DNA from: Paenimyroides ummariense
GTDB taxonomy: Bacteria; Bacteroidota; Bacteroidia; Flavobacteriales; Flavobacteriaceae
DNA length: 64,000 nt
Reading direction: 5' to 3'
NCBI RefSeq assembly: GCF_900115115.1
Contig: NZ_FOVI01000011.1
Span: forward strand, 1 to 64,000
This document shows, piece after piece, positions 1 through 9,192 of the stretch; positions within the stretch are counted from its first letter, which is position 1; each line of letters begins with the position of its first letter. Under the pieces are notes generated by a model, which searched no databases, was not told the origin of the DNA, and worked only from the letters and a program-made list of their open reading frames with translations. The position numbers and the translations under genes are program-made.

Positions 1-65
1 CCTCAAGTTAACAAAATTTGAGGACAATAAAAAAAATCCCCGACAAAAAACATGTCGGGGATTAT
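1..65. terminator. Hairpin pair, probable terminator at left edge
   Basis: An 8-base-pair stem (38-45 with 53-60, CCCCGACA/TGTCGGGG) has an A-rich left flank, so it gives a good T-run on the minus strand. A weaker inverted repeat (1-6 CCTCAA with 18-23 TTGAGG) lies just before it. It most likely closes a gene lying off the left edge; no minus-strand gene that would need it lies between 66 and 120. Confidence 0.6.
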
Positions 66-120
66 ACCAAAGACCTTTTTAGACAGCCTCTTTTTGTTAT
101 ATTGCAGAAAATTTAAACTT

Positions 121-468
121 ATGAATAAATATGTTTTAATTATCGCTTTGCTGACTTTGCAGTTAAGTTATGGTCAAAATCAAGAACAGCAAGCAACGCA
201 ACAAAATATCGAAAACACAAAACCAAAAGCATTAGCAAGCTTTATTGTTTTTAGCATTACCGATCAAAGTAATGCAGAAGAATATCTCAAGTTTAAAGAA
301 AAATATAACGTGAATATTAAGTTTGAAAGTTGTGCTGTTGATGTTTCTTTATTTAGTAAAGCTAAAAAAAATAATAAAGAATTAGCTAATCTTTTAACCG
401 AACAATATGGCACAGCTTGGATGGAAGAACTTCCTTGTGGTTTAGTTGGTGTAGATTTGGAAAAATAA
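121..468 (+). CDS. Small secreted protein of unknown function
   Basis: 115-residue protein. An upstream in-frame ATG at 52 exists, but it lies inside the terminator hairpin. The ATG at 121 begins a normal signal peptide (MNKYVLIIALLTLQLSYGQ) with probable cleavage after the G of LSYG, so that start was chosen. The mature part opens with a Gln/Asn-rich linker and is followed by about 70 mixed residues with two cysteines that could pair. No family was recognised. The gene stands alone between two hairpins and faces the M3 peptidase gene across a shared bidirectional terminator. The likely location is the periplasm or outside; function is unknown. Confidence 0.7.
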   Translation: MNKYVLIIALLTLQLSYGQNQEQQATQQNIENTKPKALASFIVFSITDQSNAEEYLKFKEKYNVNIKFESCAVDVSLFSKAKKNNKELANLLTEQYGTAWMEELPCGLVGVDLEK

Positions 469-485
469 AAACCTTAAAGAATAAA

Positions 486-517
486 AAAGCTCGATTGCAA
501 AATCGAGCTTTTTGTTT
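486..517. terminator. Bidirectional terminator
   Basis: The stem GCTCGATT (489-496) / AATCGAGC (501-508) has a 4-base loop, an A-run on the left and a T-run on the right. It serves the plus-strand gene ending at 468 and the convergent M3 peptidase ending at 519. Confidence 0.85.
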
Positions 518-518
518 A

Positions 519-2663
519 TTAATTCAATCCGCGTTTTTTTAACAACGGTTCAATTTTAGGGTCAGCACCACGGAATTTTCTGTATAACTCTGCTGGATCT
601 TCCGTTCCGCCTTTTTCCAAAACATATTTACGGAACATTAATGCTTTTTCAGAATTGAATAAGCCGGCTGTTTTAAATGCTTCAAACGCATCGGTATCTA
701 AAACGGCACTCCAAATGTAGCTGTAATATCCTGCTGAATATCCGCCTGCAAAAATATGACTGAAATAGGTGCTTCTGTAACGCGGAATAATTGCATCAAT
801 CAATCCTGCTTCTTTCATTGCGTTTATTTCAAACGTATTTACATCGTCTTTAATTTCTTCGGTTGCTGTGTGGTATTTCATATCTAAAAACGATGCTGCT
901 AAATATTCTGTTGTAGCAAAACCTTGATCAAAAGTTCCGGCTTTTTTCATTTTTTCGATTAATGCATCAGGAATAACTTCACCCGTTTTGTAATGTTTTG
1001 CATACATTTTCAATACTTCAGGTTCGGCAGCCCAGTTTTCCATAATTTGCGATGGAAGTTCAACAAAATCTCTTGGAACGTTTGTTCCTGCCAAACTTCT
1101 GTAATTTACGTTCGATAGTAATCCGTGTAACGCATGACCAAACTCGTGAAAAAATGTAGTTGTTTCATCAAACGTTAGTAAAGACGGAGTTGTAGCTGTT
1201 GGTTTTGTGAAGTTACAAACGATTGAAATTACCGGCATTTTGCGTTTACCGTTTTCCATTTGCTGGTCGCGGTACGATGTCATCCAGGCACCACCACGTT
1301 TTGATTCGCGCGGATGCATATCCATATACAATAATCCCAATGTTTTTTTATTGGCATCGAACACTTCCCAAACCGTAACATCGGCATGATATTTAGGCAC
1401 GTTCGTTAATTCTTTATAAGTTAATCCCCACAATTTGTTGGTTACATCGAAAATTCCTTTACGAACATTTTCTAAACTTAAATAAGGTTTTAATTCCTGT
1501 TCATCTAAATTGTAACGCTCCTTACGAATTTTCTCTGCATAATAACGCCAGTCTGCAGGTGCCACATCTTCATTAATTCCTTCTTTACGCATTAAAGCCT
1601 GAATGTCTGTAGCCTCTTGCTTAGCTTTATTTACAGCCGGTGTCCATAATTTCATTAGCAAAGTATTCACAGCTTCAGGATTCTTCGCCATACATTCTTC
1701 CAACACATATTCTGCGTGGTTTTTATAACCTAACAACTGTGCTTTCTGCATACGCAAATTGGCAATTTTAAGAACGTTTTCTTTATTGTCGTTTCCGTTG
1801 TTTTGATTTCCACGGACCTGATACGCATTCCAGATTGTTTTACGCAGCTCGCGATTATCAGCATACTGCAAAAACGGCATTACACTTGAATTGCTTAAAG
1901 TGAAAACATATTTACCTTCTTTATTTTTTGCTTTGGCTTCTTCGGCAGCAGCTTCGATTAATTCGGCTGGTAAACCTGCCAAGTTTTCTTTTTTATCGAT
2001 AACCAGTTCGTAATTGTTGGTTTCGTTCAATAAATTATCACCGTATTTTAATGATAAAACCGATAATTCGCTATTCAATTTTTTAAGTTGGTCTTTATTT
2101 TCTGCCGAAAGATTTGCACCACTGCGAACAAAACGCTTGTAAGTTTCATCTAACAACATTTGTTGTTCAGCACTTAATTTTAAAGTTTCTGGTTTTGTGA
2201 TTTGATATTGATTATAAACGGTTTTTACTTTCTGGAAAAGCGCATCGTTTAAATAGATGTTGTCATTATGTTCGGAAAGGGCAGGAGCCATTTCTTGCGA
2301 CAATTTCTGCAACTCGTCATTCGTATTGGCGCTTGTTAAATTGTAAAGTACGGTGGTAACTTTGCTTAATGTTTCGCCCGAATTATCAATAGCCACAATA
2401 ACATTTTCAAATGTTGGTTGTTCTTTGCTATCAACAATTGCCTGAATGTCTTTTTGGTGGTCTTTAATTCCTTCTAAAATAGCAGGTTTAAAATGACTGT
2501 TCTGTATTTTATCGAACGGAGGAACTTCAAACGGAGTGTTCCATTCTGCCAATAAAGGGTTTTCTTGTCCTGAAGTCATTGCGGTATTTTCCTTTTTGTT
2601 ACACGATTGTTGTGCAGCTGCGCCAACTAATAAGCACAGCATAATGATTGTTTTACGATTCAT
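519..2663 (-). CDS. M3 family metallopeptidase lipoprotein (peptidyl-dipeptidase Dcp-like)
   Basis: 714-residue zinc peptidase of the M3 (thimet oligopeptidase/Dcp) family, which cleaves short peptides. The zinc site is visible as HEFGH at residues 506-510 with the third ligand Glu535 in the VELPSQ segment, both standard for M3A enzymes. The N-terminus is a lipoprotein signal ending in a QQSC-type box (Cys about 21), so the enzyme is probably anchored in the envelope rather than cytoplasmic like E. coli Dcp. Length fits the family (about 680-720). It is a monocistronic gene: a terminator precedes it (after yceI) and another follows it. Dipeptidyl carboxypeptidase versus oligopeptidase A specificity cannot be decided from sequence alone. 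Confidence 0.92.
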   Translation of the reverse strand: MNRKTIIMLCLLVGAAAQQSCNKKENTAMTSGQENPLLAEWNTPFEVPPFDKIQNSHFKPAILEGIKDHQKDIQAIVDSKEQPTFENVIVAIDNSGETLSKVTTVLYNLTSANTNDELQKLSQEMAPALSEHNDNIYLNDALFQKVKTVYNQYQITKPETLKLSAEQQMLLDETYKRFVRSGANLSAENKDQLKKLNSELSVLSLKYGDNLLNETNNYELVIDKKENLAGLPAELIEAAAEEAKAKNKEGKYVFTLSNSSVMPFLQYADNRELRKTIWNAYQVRGNQNNGNDNKENVLKIANLRMQKAQLLGYKNHAEYVLEECMAKNPEAVNTLLMKLWTPAVNKAKQEATDIQALMRKEGINEDVAPADWRYYAEKIRKERYNLDEQELKPYLSLENVRKGIFDVTNKLWGLTYKELTNVPKYHADVTVWEVFDANKKTLGLLYMDMHPRESKRGGAWMTSYRDQQMENGKRKMPVISIVCNFTKPTATTPSLLTFDETTTFFHEFGHALHGLLSNVNYRSLAGTNVPRDFVELPSQIMENWAAEPEVLKMYAKHYKTGEVIPDALIEKMKKAGTFDQGFATTEYLAASFLDMKYHTATEEIKDDVNTFEINAMKEAGLIDAIIPRYRSTYFSHIFAGGYSAGYYSYIWSAVLDTDAFEAFKTAGLFNSEKALMFRKYVLEKGGTEDPAELYRKFRGADPKIEPLLKKRGLN

Positions 2664-2701
2664 TACTTATGTTTTGTTGCAATTTACTAAAACTATCGGC
2701 A

Positions 2702-2742
2702 TAAAAAAAGTACAATCTGTTGAAAGATTGTACTTTACAAAA
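2702..2742 (-). terminator. Terminator after YceI gene
   Basis: The 10-base-pair stem AGTACAATCT (2709-2718) / AGATTGTACT (2725-2734) is followed on the minus strand by a T-run (complement of 2702-2708). It separates the yceI-pirin unit from the M3 peptidase gene. Confidence 0.85.
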
Positions 2743-2762
2743 AACAATTAATAACGAACTCT

Positions 2763-3284
2763 TTATTTTTGTTCAACAAGCTGAATTTCTGCGTTTAACT
2801 TAACATCTTCGCCTACTAAAACACCACCGGTTTCTAACGCTGCGTTGTACGTTAAGCCAAAATCTTTACGGTTAATTTTACCGTCTAAATTTAAACCTAC
2901 TTTGGTATTTCCCCACGGATCGGTCATTAAACCGCTAAATTCTGCATTTAAAGTAACCGGTTTTGTAATACCTTTTATAGTTAAATCGCCAGTGATTTCG
3001 TACTCGCTTCCGTTTCCTTGAATATTTGTTGATTTAAAATTTAAGGTAGGATATTGTTCTGCATCAAAGAAATCGGCACTTTTTAAGTGGTTGTCTCTGT
3101 CTGCATTGTTTGTAAAAATCGAATTGATTTTTGCTTCAAACTGTAAATTTGCCTCCTTTAAATCATCGTTAAAATCGATATCAGCCGAATAATCGTTGAA
3201 TAATCCTTTAACGTTAGTAAACATCATGTGTTTTACTTTAAAACCCACTTCGCTGTGCGTTGGGTCAATTGTCCATTTTTTCAT
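2763..3284 (-). CDS. YceI family protein
   Basis: 173-residue YceI-like lipocalin-fold protein. The family binds polyisoprenoid or other amphiphilic lipids inside an extended beta-barrel. The N-terminus WTIDPTHSEVGFKVKHMMF and the segment FDAEQYPTLNFKS are characteristic of the family. There is no signal peptide, so this copy should be cytoplasmic, as in many flavobacterial paralogues. It begins 17 bases after the pirin gene ends and is probably co-transcribed with it. The pairing with pirin, near a Crp/Fnr regulator, suggests a stress or redox role, but this is inference from context only. Confidence 0.92.
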   Translation of the reverse strand: MKKWTIDPTHSEVGFKVKHMMFTNVKGLFNDYSADIDFNDDLKEANLQFEAKINSIFTNNADRDNHLKSADFFDAEQYPTLNFKSTNIQGNGSEYEITGDLTIKGITKPVTLNAEFSGLMTDPWGNTKVGLNLDGKINRKDFGLTYNAALETGGVLVGEDVKLNAEIQLVEQK

Positions 3285-3301
3285 ATTATAAATTTTTTAA
3301 A

Positions 3302-4018
3302 TTAATTTTGATTCATTGGAACTTCAATAACAAGAAATTCGCTTTTATTGTTTGTTTTGATTGTTACATTTTCGGCTTCCCAGATTCCGATTGCATCGCG
3401 GGTTTCTAATTGATTTCCATCAACTTCGATCGATCCATTCAAAAGAAAAATATAAATTCCGTTGTTTTTAGGATCTTCCACAGTAATCGTAGTTTCTTTA
3501 CCAGCATCGAATTTTGCCATTTTAAACCAAGCATTTTGCTGTAATCTTAAAGTGCCTTCGGCTGTTTCTGGCTGAATCAACGTTTTAATTTCATTATCGT
3601 TTACGGCATATTCCATTTGTCCGTAACGTGGAGTAATGTTCATTTTGTTTGGAATGATCCATATTTGAAGGAATTTTACAGCTTCGGTTGCACTGCCGTT
3701 CATTTCGCTGTGAGTTACACCTGTGCCGGCACTCATAAACTGAATTTCGCCTTTTTGAATGATACCTTCAGATCCGGTACTGTCTTTATGAGCCAGTTTT
3801 CCTTCTAAGGGAATAGAAACAATTTCCATGTTTTGGTGCGGATGTGCGCCAAAGCCTCTGCCTGCTGCTACATAATCATCGTTCAGAACCCGTAAAGCTC
3901 CAAAATGAACGCGCTCCGGATTAAAATATCCTGCAAATGAAAAAGTATGATAAGATTTTAACCAATCGTGATCGGCATATCCTCTTGATGCTGCTTTATG
4001 AACTGTATATTTTGCCAT
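3302..4018 (-). CDS. Pirin family protein
   Basis: 238-residue bicupin of the pirin family (iron-binding; some members have quercetinase activity). The metal site is intact: His59 and His61 in the GAHPHQNME segment, and His103 and Glu105 in GVTHSEMNG. An in-frame ATG exists at 4057, but the start at 4018 (MAKYTVHKA) matches where pirins begin, and the extra 13 Lys/Arg-rich residues are unlike the family. It is first in a two-gene unit with yceI. The upstream neighbour, on the same strand, is a Crp/Fnr-type regulator. The enzymatic role in bacteria of this group is not established. Confidence 0.93.
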   Translation of the reverse strand: MAKYTVHKAASRGYADHDWLKSYHTFSFAGYFNPERVHFGALRVLNDDYVAAGRGFGAHPHQNMEIVSIPLEGKLAHKDSTGSEGIIQKGEIQFMSAGTGVTHSEMNGSATEAVKFLQIWIIPNKMNITPRYGQMEYAVNDNEIKTLIQPETAEGTLRLQQNAWFKMAKFDAGKETTITVEDPKNNGIYIFLLNGSIEVDGNQLETRDAIGIWEAENVTIKTNNKSEFLVIEVPMNQN

Positions 4019-4126
4019 TGTTGTGCGTTTTTTTAATTTTATAATGTAAAGGTACATTACCCAGATTAATTGGCTGTTAATCTATATTAAGAAATAAAAA
4101 AAACGCTGATTTCCAAAGGTTTATTT

Positions 4127-4708
4127 TTACTTTTTACGCAGCAGGTTGCTTTTCATTTTACTGAAAAACTCGGGCGTAACACCAATAAACGACGCTATGT
4201 ATTTTTGTGGCAGGCAATTAATAATATCGGGATATTTTTGCAGAAATTTTTCGTAACGTTCTTCGGCAGTTAATGCCATTTTATCTAAAATGCGCTGTTG
4301 GTTGGCAATTAAATTGTTTTCGGTAAGTATTCTAAAAAAACGTTCTAATTTAGGAACTTCGGTAAATAATCGTTCTGCATCGCAACGTTGTAAAATAAGT
4401 ACATCGCAATCTTCCATTACATCAACATATAGTACGGCAGGTTTTCCCGTTAGGTAACTGTACATATCAGCAACCCACCAACCCGGCGTGGCAAAACTTA
4501 AAATGTGTATGGTTCCATTATCGTCAATAGTGTAACTGCGTAAAATTCCCTTTAAAACAAAATAGGTAAAATGCGCTTCGTCGCCTGGTTTTATTACAAT
4601 TGTTTTAGCTTTAAAACTGGCCTTTTCAAAAGCATTAAAAATAATATCTTCTTCTTCTGAAGTTAGCGAAACGTGTTTGGATATATTTTGAAGCAGTAAA
4701 TTTTTCAT
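4127..4708 (-). CDS. Crp/Fnr family transcriptional regulator
   Basis: 193-residue regulator with an N-terminal cyclic-nucleotide-binding-type beta-roll (about residues 20-115, including IKPGDEAHFTYFVLKGILRSY) and a short C-terminal region with a probable helix-turn-helix (QKYIASFIGVTPEFFSKMKSNL). No Fnr-type cysteine cluster is present. The classical cAMP-contact motif (GE...RSA) is not obvious, as is common in Bacteroidota members of this superfamily. It is transcribed divergently from a GNAT gene, with 93 bases between, and sits upstream of the pirin-yceI pair on the same strand, which makes that pair a plausible target. Ligand unknown. Confidence 0.88.
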   Translation of the reverse strand: MKNLLLQNISKHVSLTSEEEDIIFNAFEKASFKAKTIVIKPGDEAHFTYFVLKGILRSYTIDDNGTIHILSFATPGWWVADMYSYLTGKPAVLYVDVMEDCDVLILQRCDAERLFTEVPKLERFFRILTENNLIANQQRILDKMALTAEERYEKFLQKYPDIINCLPQKYIASFIGVTPEFFSKMKSNLLRKK

Positions 4709-4801
4709 TTGTGCGACTTGTTTATTTTACGATCATAAAAATAGCGATTAATTATGAAATCATCTATTTTATTTAGTATCTTGTTGCAAATATAAATTTA
4801 C

Positions 4802-5251
4802 ATGTTAACATTTAAACAGATAAAAGCAGACGATGTTATCAACATTCGTCATACCGTATTAAAAGAAGGACAACCCATTGAAGTTTGTCATTTTGAAGGC
4901 GATTTAGATGAAGGTACCAAGCACTTTGGCGCATTTTTAAATAATGAATTGATTGGTGCAGTAACCATGATGTTTAAAAAAACAAACAATTATAAAGTAT
5001 ATCCGGTGTATCGATTAACGGGCTTGTCTATTTTGCCGGAACATCAGCACAAAAATATTGGCAAACGCCTGCTGCATTTCGCCGAAGAAAACATTTCTCG
5101 CAAAGGATCTGTTATGATTTGGTGTTTTGCTCGTGATTATGCCGTAAATTTTTACAAAAAAAATGGTTATAGGTTAAATGTTCAGCAAGTGGTAATTCCG
5201 TACATTGGTTCTCACAGAATTATGTTTAAATTTGTAGCGAAAGAAGATTAA
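4802..5251 (+). CDS. GNAT family N-acetyltransferase
   Basis: 149-residue acetyltransferase of the GNAT fold. The acetyl-CoA-binding motif A is readable at LSILPEHQHKNIGKRLLHFAEE (pattern Q/H-x-x-x-G-x/K), followed by the C-terminal motif CFARDYAVNFYKKNGYR. Substrate is not predictable; small molecules and protein N-termini are both possible. It is followed after 13 bases by an L,D-transpeptidase gene on the same strand, so the two are probably co-transcribed. Confidence 0.88.
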   Translation: MLTFKQIKADDVINIRHTVLKEGQPIEVCHFEGDLDEGTKHFGAFLNNELIGAVTMMFKKTNNYKVYPVYRLTGLSILPEHQHKNIGKRLLHFAEENISRKGSVMIWCFARDYAVNFYKKNGYRLNVQQVVIPYIGSHRIMFKFVAKED

Positions 5252-5264
5252 CCGTTTTTATAGA

Positions 5265-6608
5265 ATGAATATTAGAAAAATTATTGTTGGGGCACTTATT
5301 TTTTCTGCATGTACAAGTAACAATTCTAACAAGAATTTATCAAACGCAGAAAAAACAGTAAGGGTTGAGAAGATTATGCTGTTTGGGAAAGATGAAAATG
5401 TGGTACAATTTTATACCGACAATAATTTTGAAACAATTTGGCAAGACAGTTTAAGCAGAAATCAACTGATTTCGGCTATTATTGATAGCAGATACGATGG
5501 CGTTTTGCCCGAAAAATATCCTTTAAAAAAATTAATTGCTGCGCATTTTAACTATAACGTTTTGAGTATTGCTGAACTTCAAAAAGCCGATGTTGCTTTT
5601 AGCGAAAACTTTTTTCGTATCGCAAAACAATTGGCTACGGGTAAGGTAAATCCTAAAAAAATGTATGGCGATTGGGAACCTTACATCCCGGAAAATGATT
5701 ACATAGCATTATTGAACAAATCGTTGGCAGATCAAAACGTGTATGCTGTTTTAGAGGATATTAAGCCTAAAAGCGAATTATACAAGAAATACAAAAAAGC
5801 ATTTGCTAAATATGTACCTGTAACTTCAAAGGATACATTGTCTGCCGAAGGATTACTGCGTAAAAAAGTGTGGGTGAATTTTGAACGAACCAAGTGGTTA
5901 GAACCCGATTTAGGTGAAAATTATGTTTGGATTAATTTGCCGCAATATGATTTACAGGTGGTTGAAAATGGATCGATTACCGATTCGTACAAAGTGATTA
6001 TTGGCAAGAAGGATCGAAGAACACCAATACTTTCGTCAGCTTTCAACGGAATCATCGTAAATCCTAAATGGACGGTTCCTCCAACAATTCTTAAGAATGA
6101 TGTAGTGCCAAAAGCATCTGCTAACCGAGGTTATTTTGCATCGAACCGTTTAACTATTTTCGATAAAAAAACAGGGAAACAAGTAAGTCCTGATAATTGG
6201 AATCCGGCTAATTATTCATCGTATCGTTATGTACAACAAACCGGTCGCTTAAATTCGTTAGGTCAGATAAAATTCGATTTCCCCAACAAACACATGGTTT
6301 ATTTGCACGATACCAATAACAGAACACGTTTTGTAGAAAGCAATCGTGCGTTGAGTTCGGGCTGCGTTCGTGTGGAAGATCCTTTTAGACTGGCAGAAAA
6401 AATATTTAAGATCGAAGGAAAAAATATATCAAAAAGCGAAATTGATACCTTGGCGGTAAAAGAGAAGACTAAAAACTTTAAATTAAACAAAAAAGTAAAC
6501 GTCCATCAAGTGTATTTTACAGCCGTAATCAACGATGCCGGCGATGTAAAAATTCTTAACGACGTTTACTCTTTAGATAATAAACTTTATAAAAGATTAA
6601 TTCAATAA
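5265..6608 (+). CDS. L,D-transpeptidase (YkuD, YcbB-like) lipoprotein
   Basis: 447-residue cell-wall enzyme. A lipoprotein-type signal (LIFSAC, Cys about 16) is followed by an N-terminal scaffold region and the YkuD catalytic domain. The catalytic motif reads HDTNN...SSGCVRVEDP with nucleophile Cys367 and the conserved His upstream, so the enzyme looks active. Such proteins form 3-3 peptidoglycan cross-links or attach proteins to peptidoglycan in the periplasm. The length and the large N-terminal part resemble YcbB/LdtD rather than short YkuD enzymes. The 3' end overlaps, by 12 bases, the end of a convergent L,D-transpeptidase gene of a different subfamily. Confidence 0.93.
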   Translation: MNIRKIIVGALIFSACTSNNSNKNLSNAEKTVRVEKIMLFGKDENVVQFYTDNNFETIWQDSLSRNQLISAIIDSRYDGVLPEKYPLKKLIAAHFNYNVLSIAELQKADVAFSENFFRIAKQLATGKVNPKKMYGDWEPYIPENDYIALLNKSLADQNVYAVLEDIKPKSELYKKYKKAFAKYVPVTSKDTLSAEGLLRKKVWVNFERTKWLEPDLGENYVWINLPQYDLQVVENGSITDSYKVIIGKKDRRTPILSSAFNGIIVNPKWTVPPTILKNDVVPKASANRGYFASNRLTIFDKKTGKQVSPDNWNPANYSSYRYVQQTGRLNSLGQIKFDFPNKHMVYLHDTNNRTRFVESNRALSSGCVRVEDPFRLAEKIFKIEGKNISKSEIDTLAVKEKTKNFKLNKKVNVHQVYFTAVINDAGDVKILNDVYSLDNKLYKRLIQ

Positions 6609-7406
6609 ATTAGATGTTGTAAGATAACCTTTTTGGTCTGCATGGTAAATAAACAAACAACTTTCGTTTTTAATAAGGTTAATAATATCATGCGCAACTT
6701 CGTAAGGTAAAGCCGGGCAGCCTAAGCTACGTCCTAAATATCCTTGGTTTTTTCCTAAGTTTTCGTTGGCATAATCGGCAGCATGTATTACAATATCGCG
6801 CTCTCGAGCATTGTTGTTAATACCTGCTTCTAAACCATCTAATCGTAACGATAAACCGTGTTTTCCCATATAGGTTTCGGCAGTGGTATAAAAACCAAGG
6901 CTGCTTTTGTACGATTCACGTGCATTAGAAAAATCATTCGCATATTCTTTTCCGCTGTTTCTTCCATGAGAAACCACTGTTTGGTAAAGAATTTCATGCG
7001 ATTTCATATCAATAACCCACATTCTGCGTTCGGTTGATGATTTGGTAAAATCAATAATTGTAAGGATTTCTTTATTTAGTTTTCCTTGGTCTTTTAGTTT
7101 GTAATAACCTTTAAAAGCCGCTTTAAAGCTTTCCATTTCAGGTTTTTCAAACTTTTTTTCGTCTAAATCTAAATATTCCGATAAAACCAGTTTATCAAAA
7201 GCACTTAAATTACTTGTTGTATTAGATTTTAAATTTGTTTTTGTTACAGCGGCAATTTCTTTCGATTTTATAGTAGAAGATTTTGTAACTACTGTAACTT
7301 TTTTACCATTTCCATTCCCATTGTTATCTCCGTTCGGGTCGTTAATTGTCATTGGTTTGAACGATAACAGACCCACCATCATTATAGGCAATAATTTAAA
7401 ATTCAT
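6597..7406 (-). CDS. Murein L,D-transpeptidase catalytic-domain protein (YkuD_2 type)
   Basis: 269-residue exported protein with a signal peptide (about residues 1-19) and a low-complexity Asn/Gly/Lys linker (about 24-36). The C-terminal catalytic domain ends in GRSLGCPALP with putative nucleophile Cys230 and the upstream His in DIVIHAADYA. This is the YkuD_2 subfamily, common in Bacteroidota, distinct from the YcbB-like neighbour. Function is probably peptidoglycan cross-linking or trimming in the periplasm. It is transcribed toward the other L,D-transpeptidase gene and shares 12 bases of 3' coding sequence with it, with no terminator between them. Confidence 0.9.
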   Translation of the reverse strand: MNFKLLPIMMVGLLSFKPMTINDPNGDNNGNGNGKKVTVVTKSSTIKSKEIAAVTKTNLKSNTTSNLSAFDKLVLSEYLDLDEKKFEKPEMESFKAAFKGYYKLKDQGKLNKEILTIIDFTKSSTERRMWVIDMKSHEILYQTVVSHGRNSGKEYANDFSNARESYKSSLGFYTTAETYMGKHGLSLRLDGLEAGINNNARERDIVIHAADYANENLGKNQGYLGRSLGCPALPYEVAHDIINLIKNESCLFIYHADQKGYLTTSNLLN

Positions 7407-7558
7407 TTGTTCTTATATTAATGTTGTTTAAACTTCTGAACGTAAATATAATAACTTTATTACAAACCAAACCGTTAATTTAATGTTTAATAAACATATT
7501 TAACATTTAATTTTAGTAAAATGTTAAAAAAACAGTCCGAAATCTAAAATTCTATGAG

Positions 7559-7566
7559 TAAATTTG
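7559..7566 (+). promoter_or_regulatory. Putative -7 box of gpmI promoter
   Basis: TAAATTTG matches the Bacteroidota sigma-A consensus TAnnTTTG and lies 21 bases before the gpmI start codon. No clear TTG -33 element is seen. Confidence 0.5.
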
Positions 7567-7587
7567 AACTATATTTTTAATTGAAAA

Positions 7588-9105
7588 ATGAACAAAAAAG
7601 TCCTTTTAATGATATTAGATGGGTGGGGAAATTCACCCGATCCAAAAGTATCTGCCATAGATCATGCAAATACCCCTTTTATAGATAGTTTATACAAAAA
7701 ATATCCTTTTGCACAGTTACGAACCGATGGTTTAAATGTTGGTTTGCCCGAAGGACAGATGGGAAATTCTGAAGTTGGACACATGAATTTGGGTGCCGGT
7801 AGAATTGTATATCAAGATTTGGCAAAGATTAATCTGGCGGTTCAAAACAAAACATTAAATGTAGAGCCTGTTTTGCAAGAAGCATTTACTTTTGCTAAAG
7901 TTCATAACAAAAAGGTGCATTTTTTAGGTTTGGTTTCCGATGGCGGTGTGCATTCACACATTAATCATTTATGTGGCTTGTTAGATGTTGCTAAAGAATT
8001 CGATTTACAAAATGTTTTTGTGCATGCGTTTACCGATGGGCGAGATGTAGATCCTAAATCAGGTGCCGATCATATTGCTTCATTGGTCAAATACATGGAT
8101 CAATCTACAGGAAAATTAGCCTCGGTTATAGGTAGATACTACGCAATGGATCGCGATAAACGTTGGGAACGCGTTAAAAAAGCCTACGATTTATTGGTTA
8201 AAGGTGTGGGAATGCCATCGCATAATGCCGTTTTAAGCATAGCGGATAGCTATATTAACGATGTTACTGATGAGTTTATTGAACCAATTGTAATGATGAA
8301 TGAGGATAATACACCCGTTGCAACAATTAGCGAAGGTGATGTAGTTGTTTTCTTTAACTTTAGAACAGATCGCGGCAGACAGCTAACCGAAGTTTTATCG
8401 CAGGTAAATTTACCCGAATTTGGTATGGAAAAGTTAGATTTGTATTACGTTACTCTTACTAATTACGACGAAAGCTATAACAATGTAAAAGTTGTTTACA
8501 ATAAAGATAATATTACCAATACGTTGGGCGAAGTGTTAGAAAGTGCCGGGAAAAAGCAAATACGCATGGCAGAAACAGAAAAGTATCCTCATGTAACCTT
8601 TTTCTTTTCGGGCGGTCGTGAAGAACCTTTTGTTGGAGAATCGCGTATTTTGTGTCCGTCGCCAAAAGTAGCTACTTACGATTTAAAACCCGAAATGAGC
8701 GCTTACGATTTAAAAGATGCCTTAATACCCGAATTAAACAAAGCCGAAGCCGATTTTATTGTAATTAATTTTGCGAACGGCGATATGGTTGGGCATACAG
8801 GCAGTATGAGTGCAGCAATAAAAGCTTGTGAAACGGTTGATATTTGCACAAACCAAATTGTAGATGCTGCTGTTTTAAATAATTATACAGTTATTATTTT
8901 GGCAGATCACGGTAATTGCGAAACCATGTTTAACGAAGATGGTAGCCCAAACACGGCACACACCACAAACCCGGTGCCCGTAATTTTAATTGATAAAGAC
9001 ATTCAAGAAATTTACAATGGTGTTTTGGCAGATATTGCCCCAACCGTATTAAAATTAATGGGTGTCGCCCAACCCGATGTTATGACAGCGAAAGCACTAA
9101 TATAA
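7588..9105 (+). CDS. gpmI: 2,3-bisphosphoglycerate-independent phosphoglycerate mutase
   Basis: 505-residue two-domain metalloenzyme of glycolysis and gluconeogenesis that interconverts 3- and 2-phosphoglycerate in the cytoplasm. Diagnostic features are the N-terminal metal site (LDGWGN, Asp11), the phosphoserine nucleophile Ser61 in GQMGNSEVGHMNLGAGR, DRDKRWERV, and the C-terminal metal site ADHGNCE...HTTNPVPV. Length is normal (about 505-515). The gene is monocistronic, with its own TAnnTTTG box and about 85 bases before the next gene. Confidence 0.98.
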   Translation: MNKKVLLMILDGWGNSPDPKVSAIDHANTPFIDSLYKKYPFAQLRTDGLNVGLPEGQMGNSEVGHMNLGAGRIVYQDLAKINLAVQNKTLNVEPVLQEAFTFAKVHNKKVHFLGLVSDGGVHSHINHLCGLLDVAKEFDLQNVFVHAFTDGRDVDPKSGADHIASLVKYMDQSTGKLASVIGRYYAMDRDKRWERVKKAYDLLVKGVGMPSHNAVLSIADSYINDVTDEFIEPIVMMNEDNTPVATISEGDVVVFFNFRTDRGRQLTEVLSQVNLPEFGMEKLDLYYVTLTNYDESYNNVKVVYNKDNITNTLGEVLESAGKKQIRMAETEKYPHVTFFFSGGREEPFVGESRILCPSPKVATYDLKPEMSAYDLKDALIPELNKAEADFIVINFANGDMVGHTGSMSAAIKACETVDICTNQIVDAAVLNNYTVIILADHGNCETMFNEDGSPNTAHTTNPVPVILIDKDIQEIYNGVLADIAPTVLKLMGVAQPDVMTAKALI

Positions 9106-9192
9106 AAAAACGTAGGTAAATGTTTTTTATTTAGAAAAAAATATTACTTTTATCATTAAATTTAATTAACTCAATTTTAAATACAATAAATT

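Noticed and set aside
52-120. Upstream ATG giving a 138-residue version of the first gene
   Set aside because: The extra 23 residues lie in a terminator hairpin and precede a complete signal peptide starting at 121.
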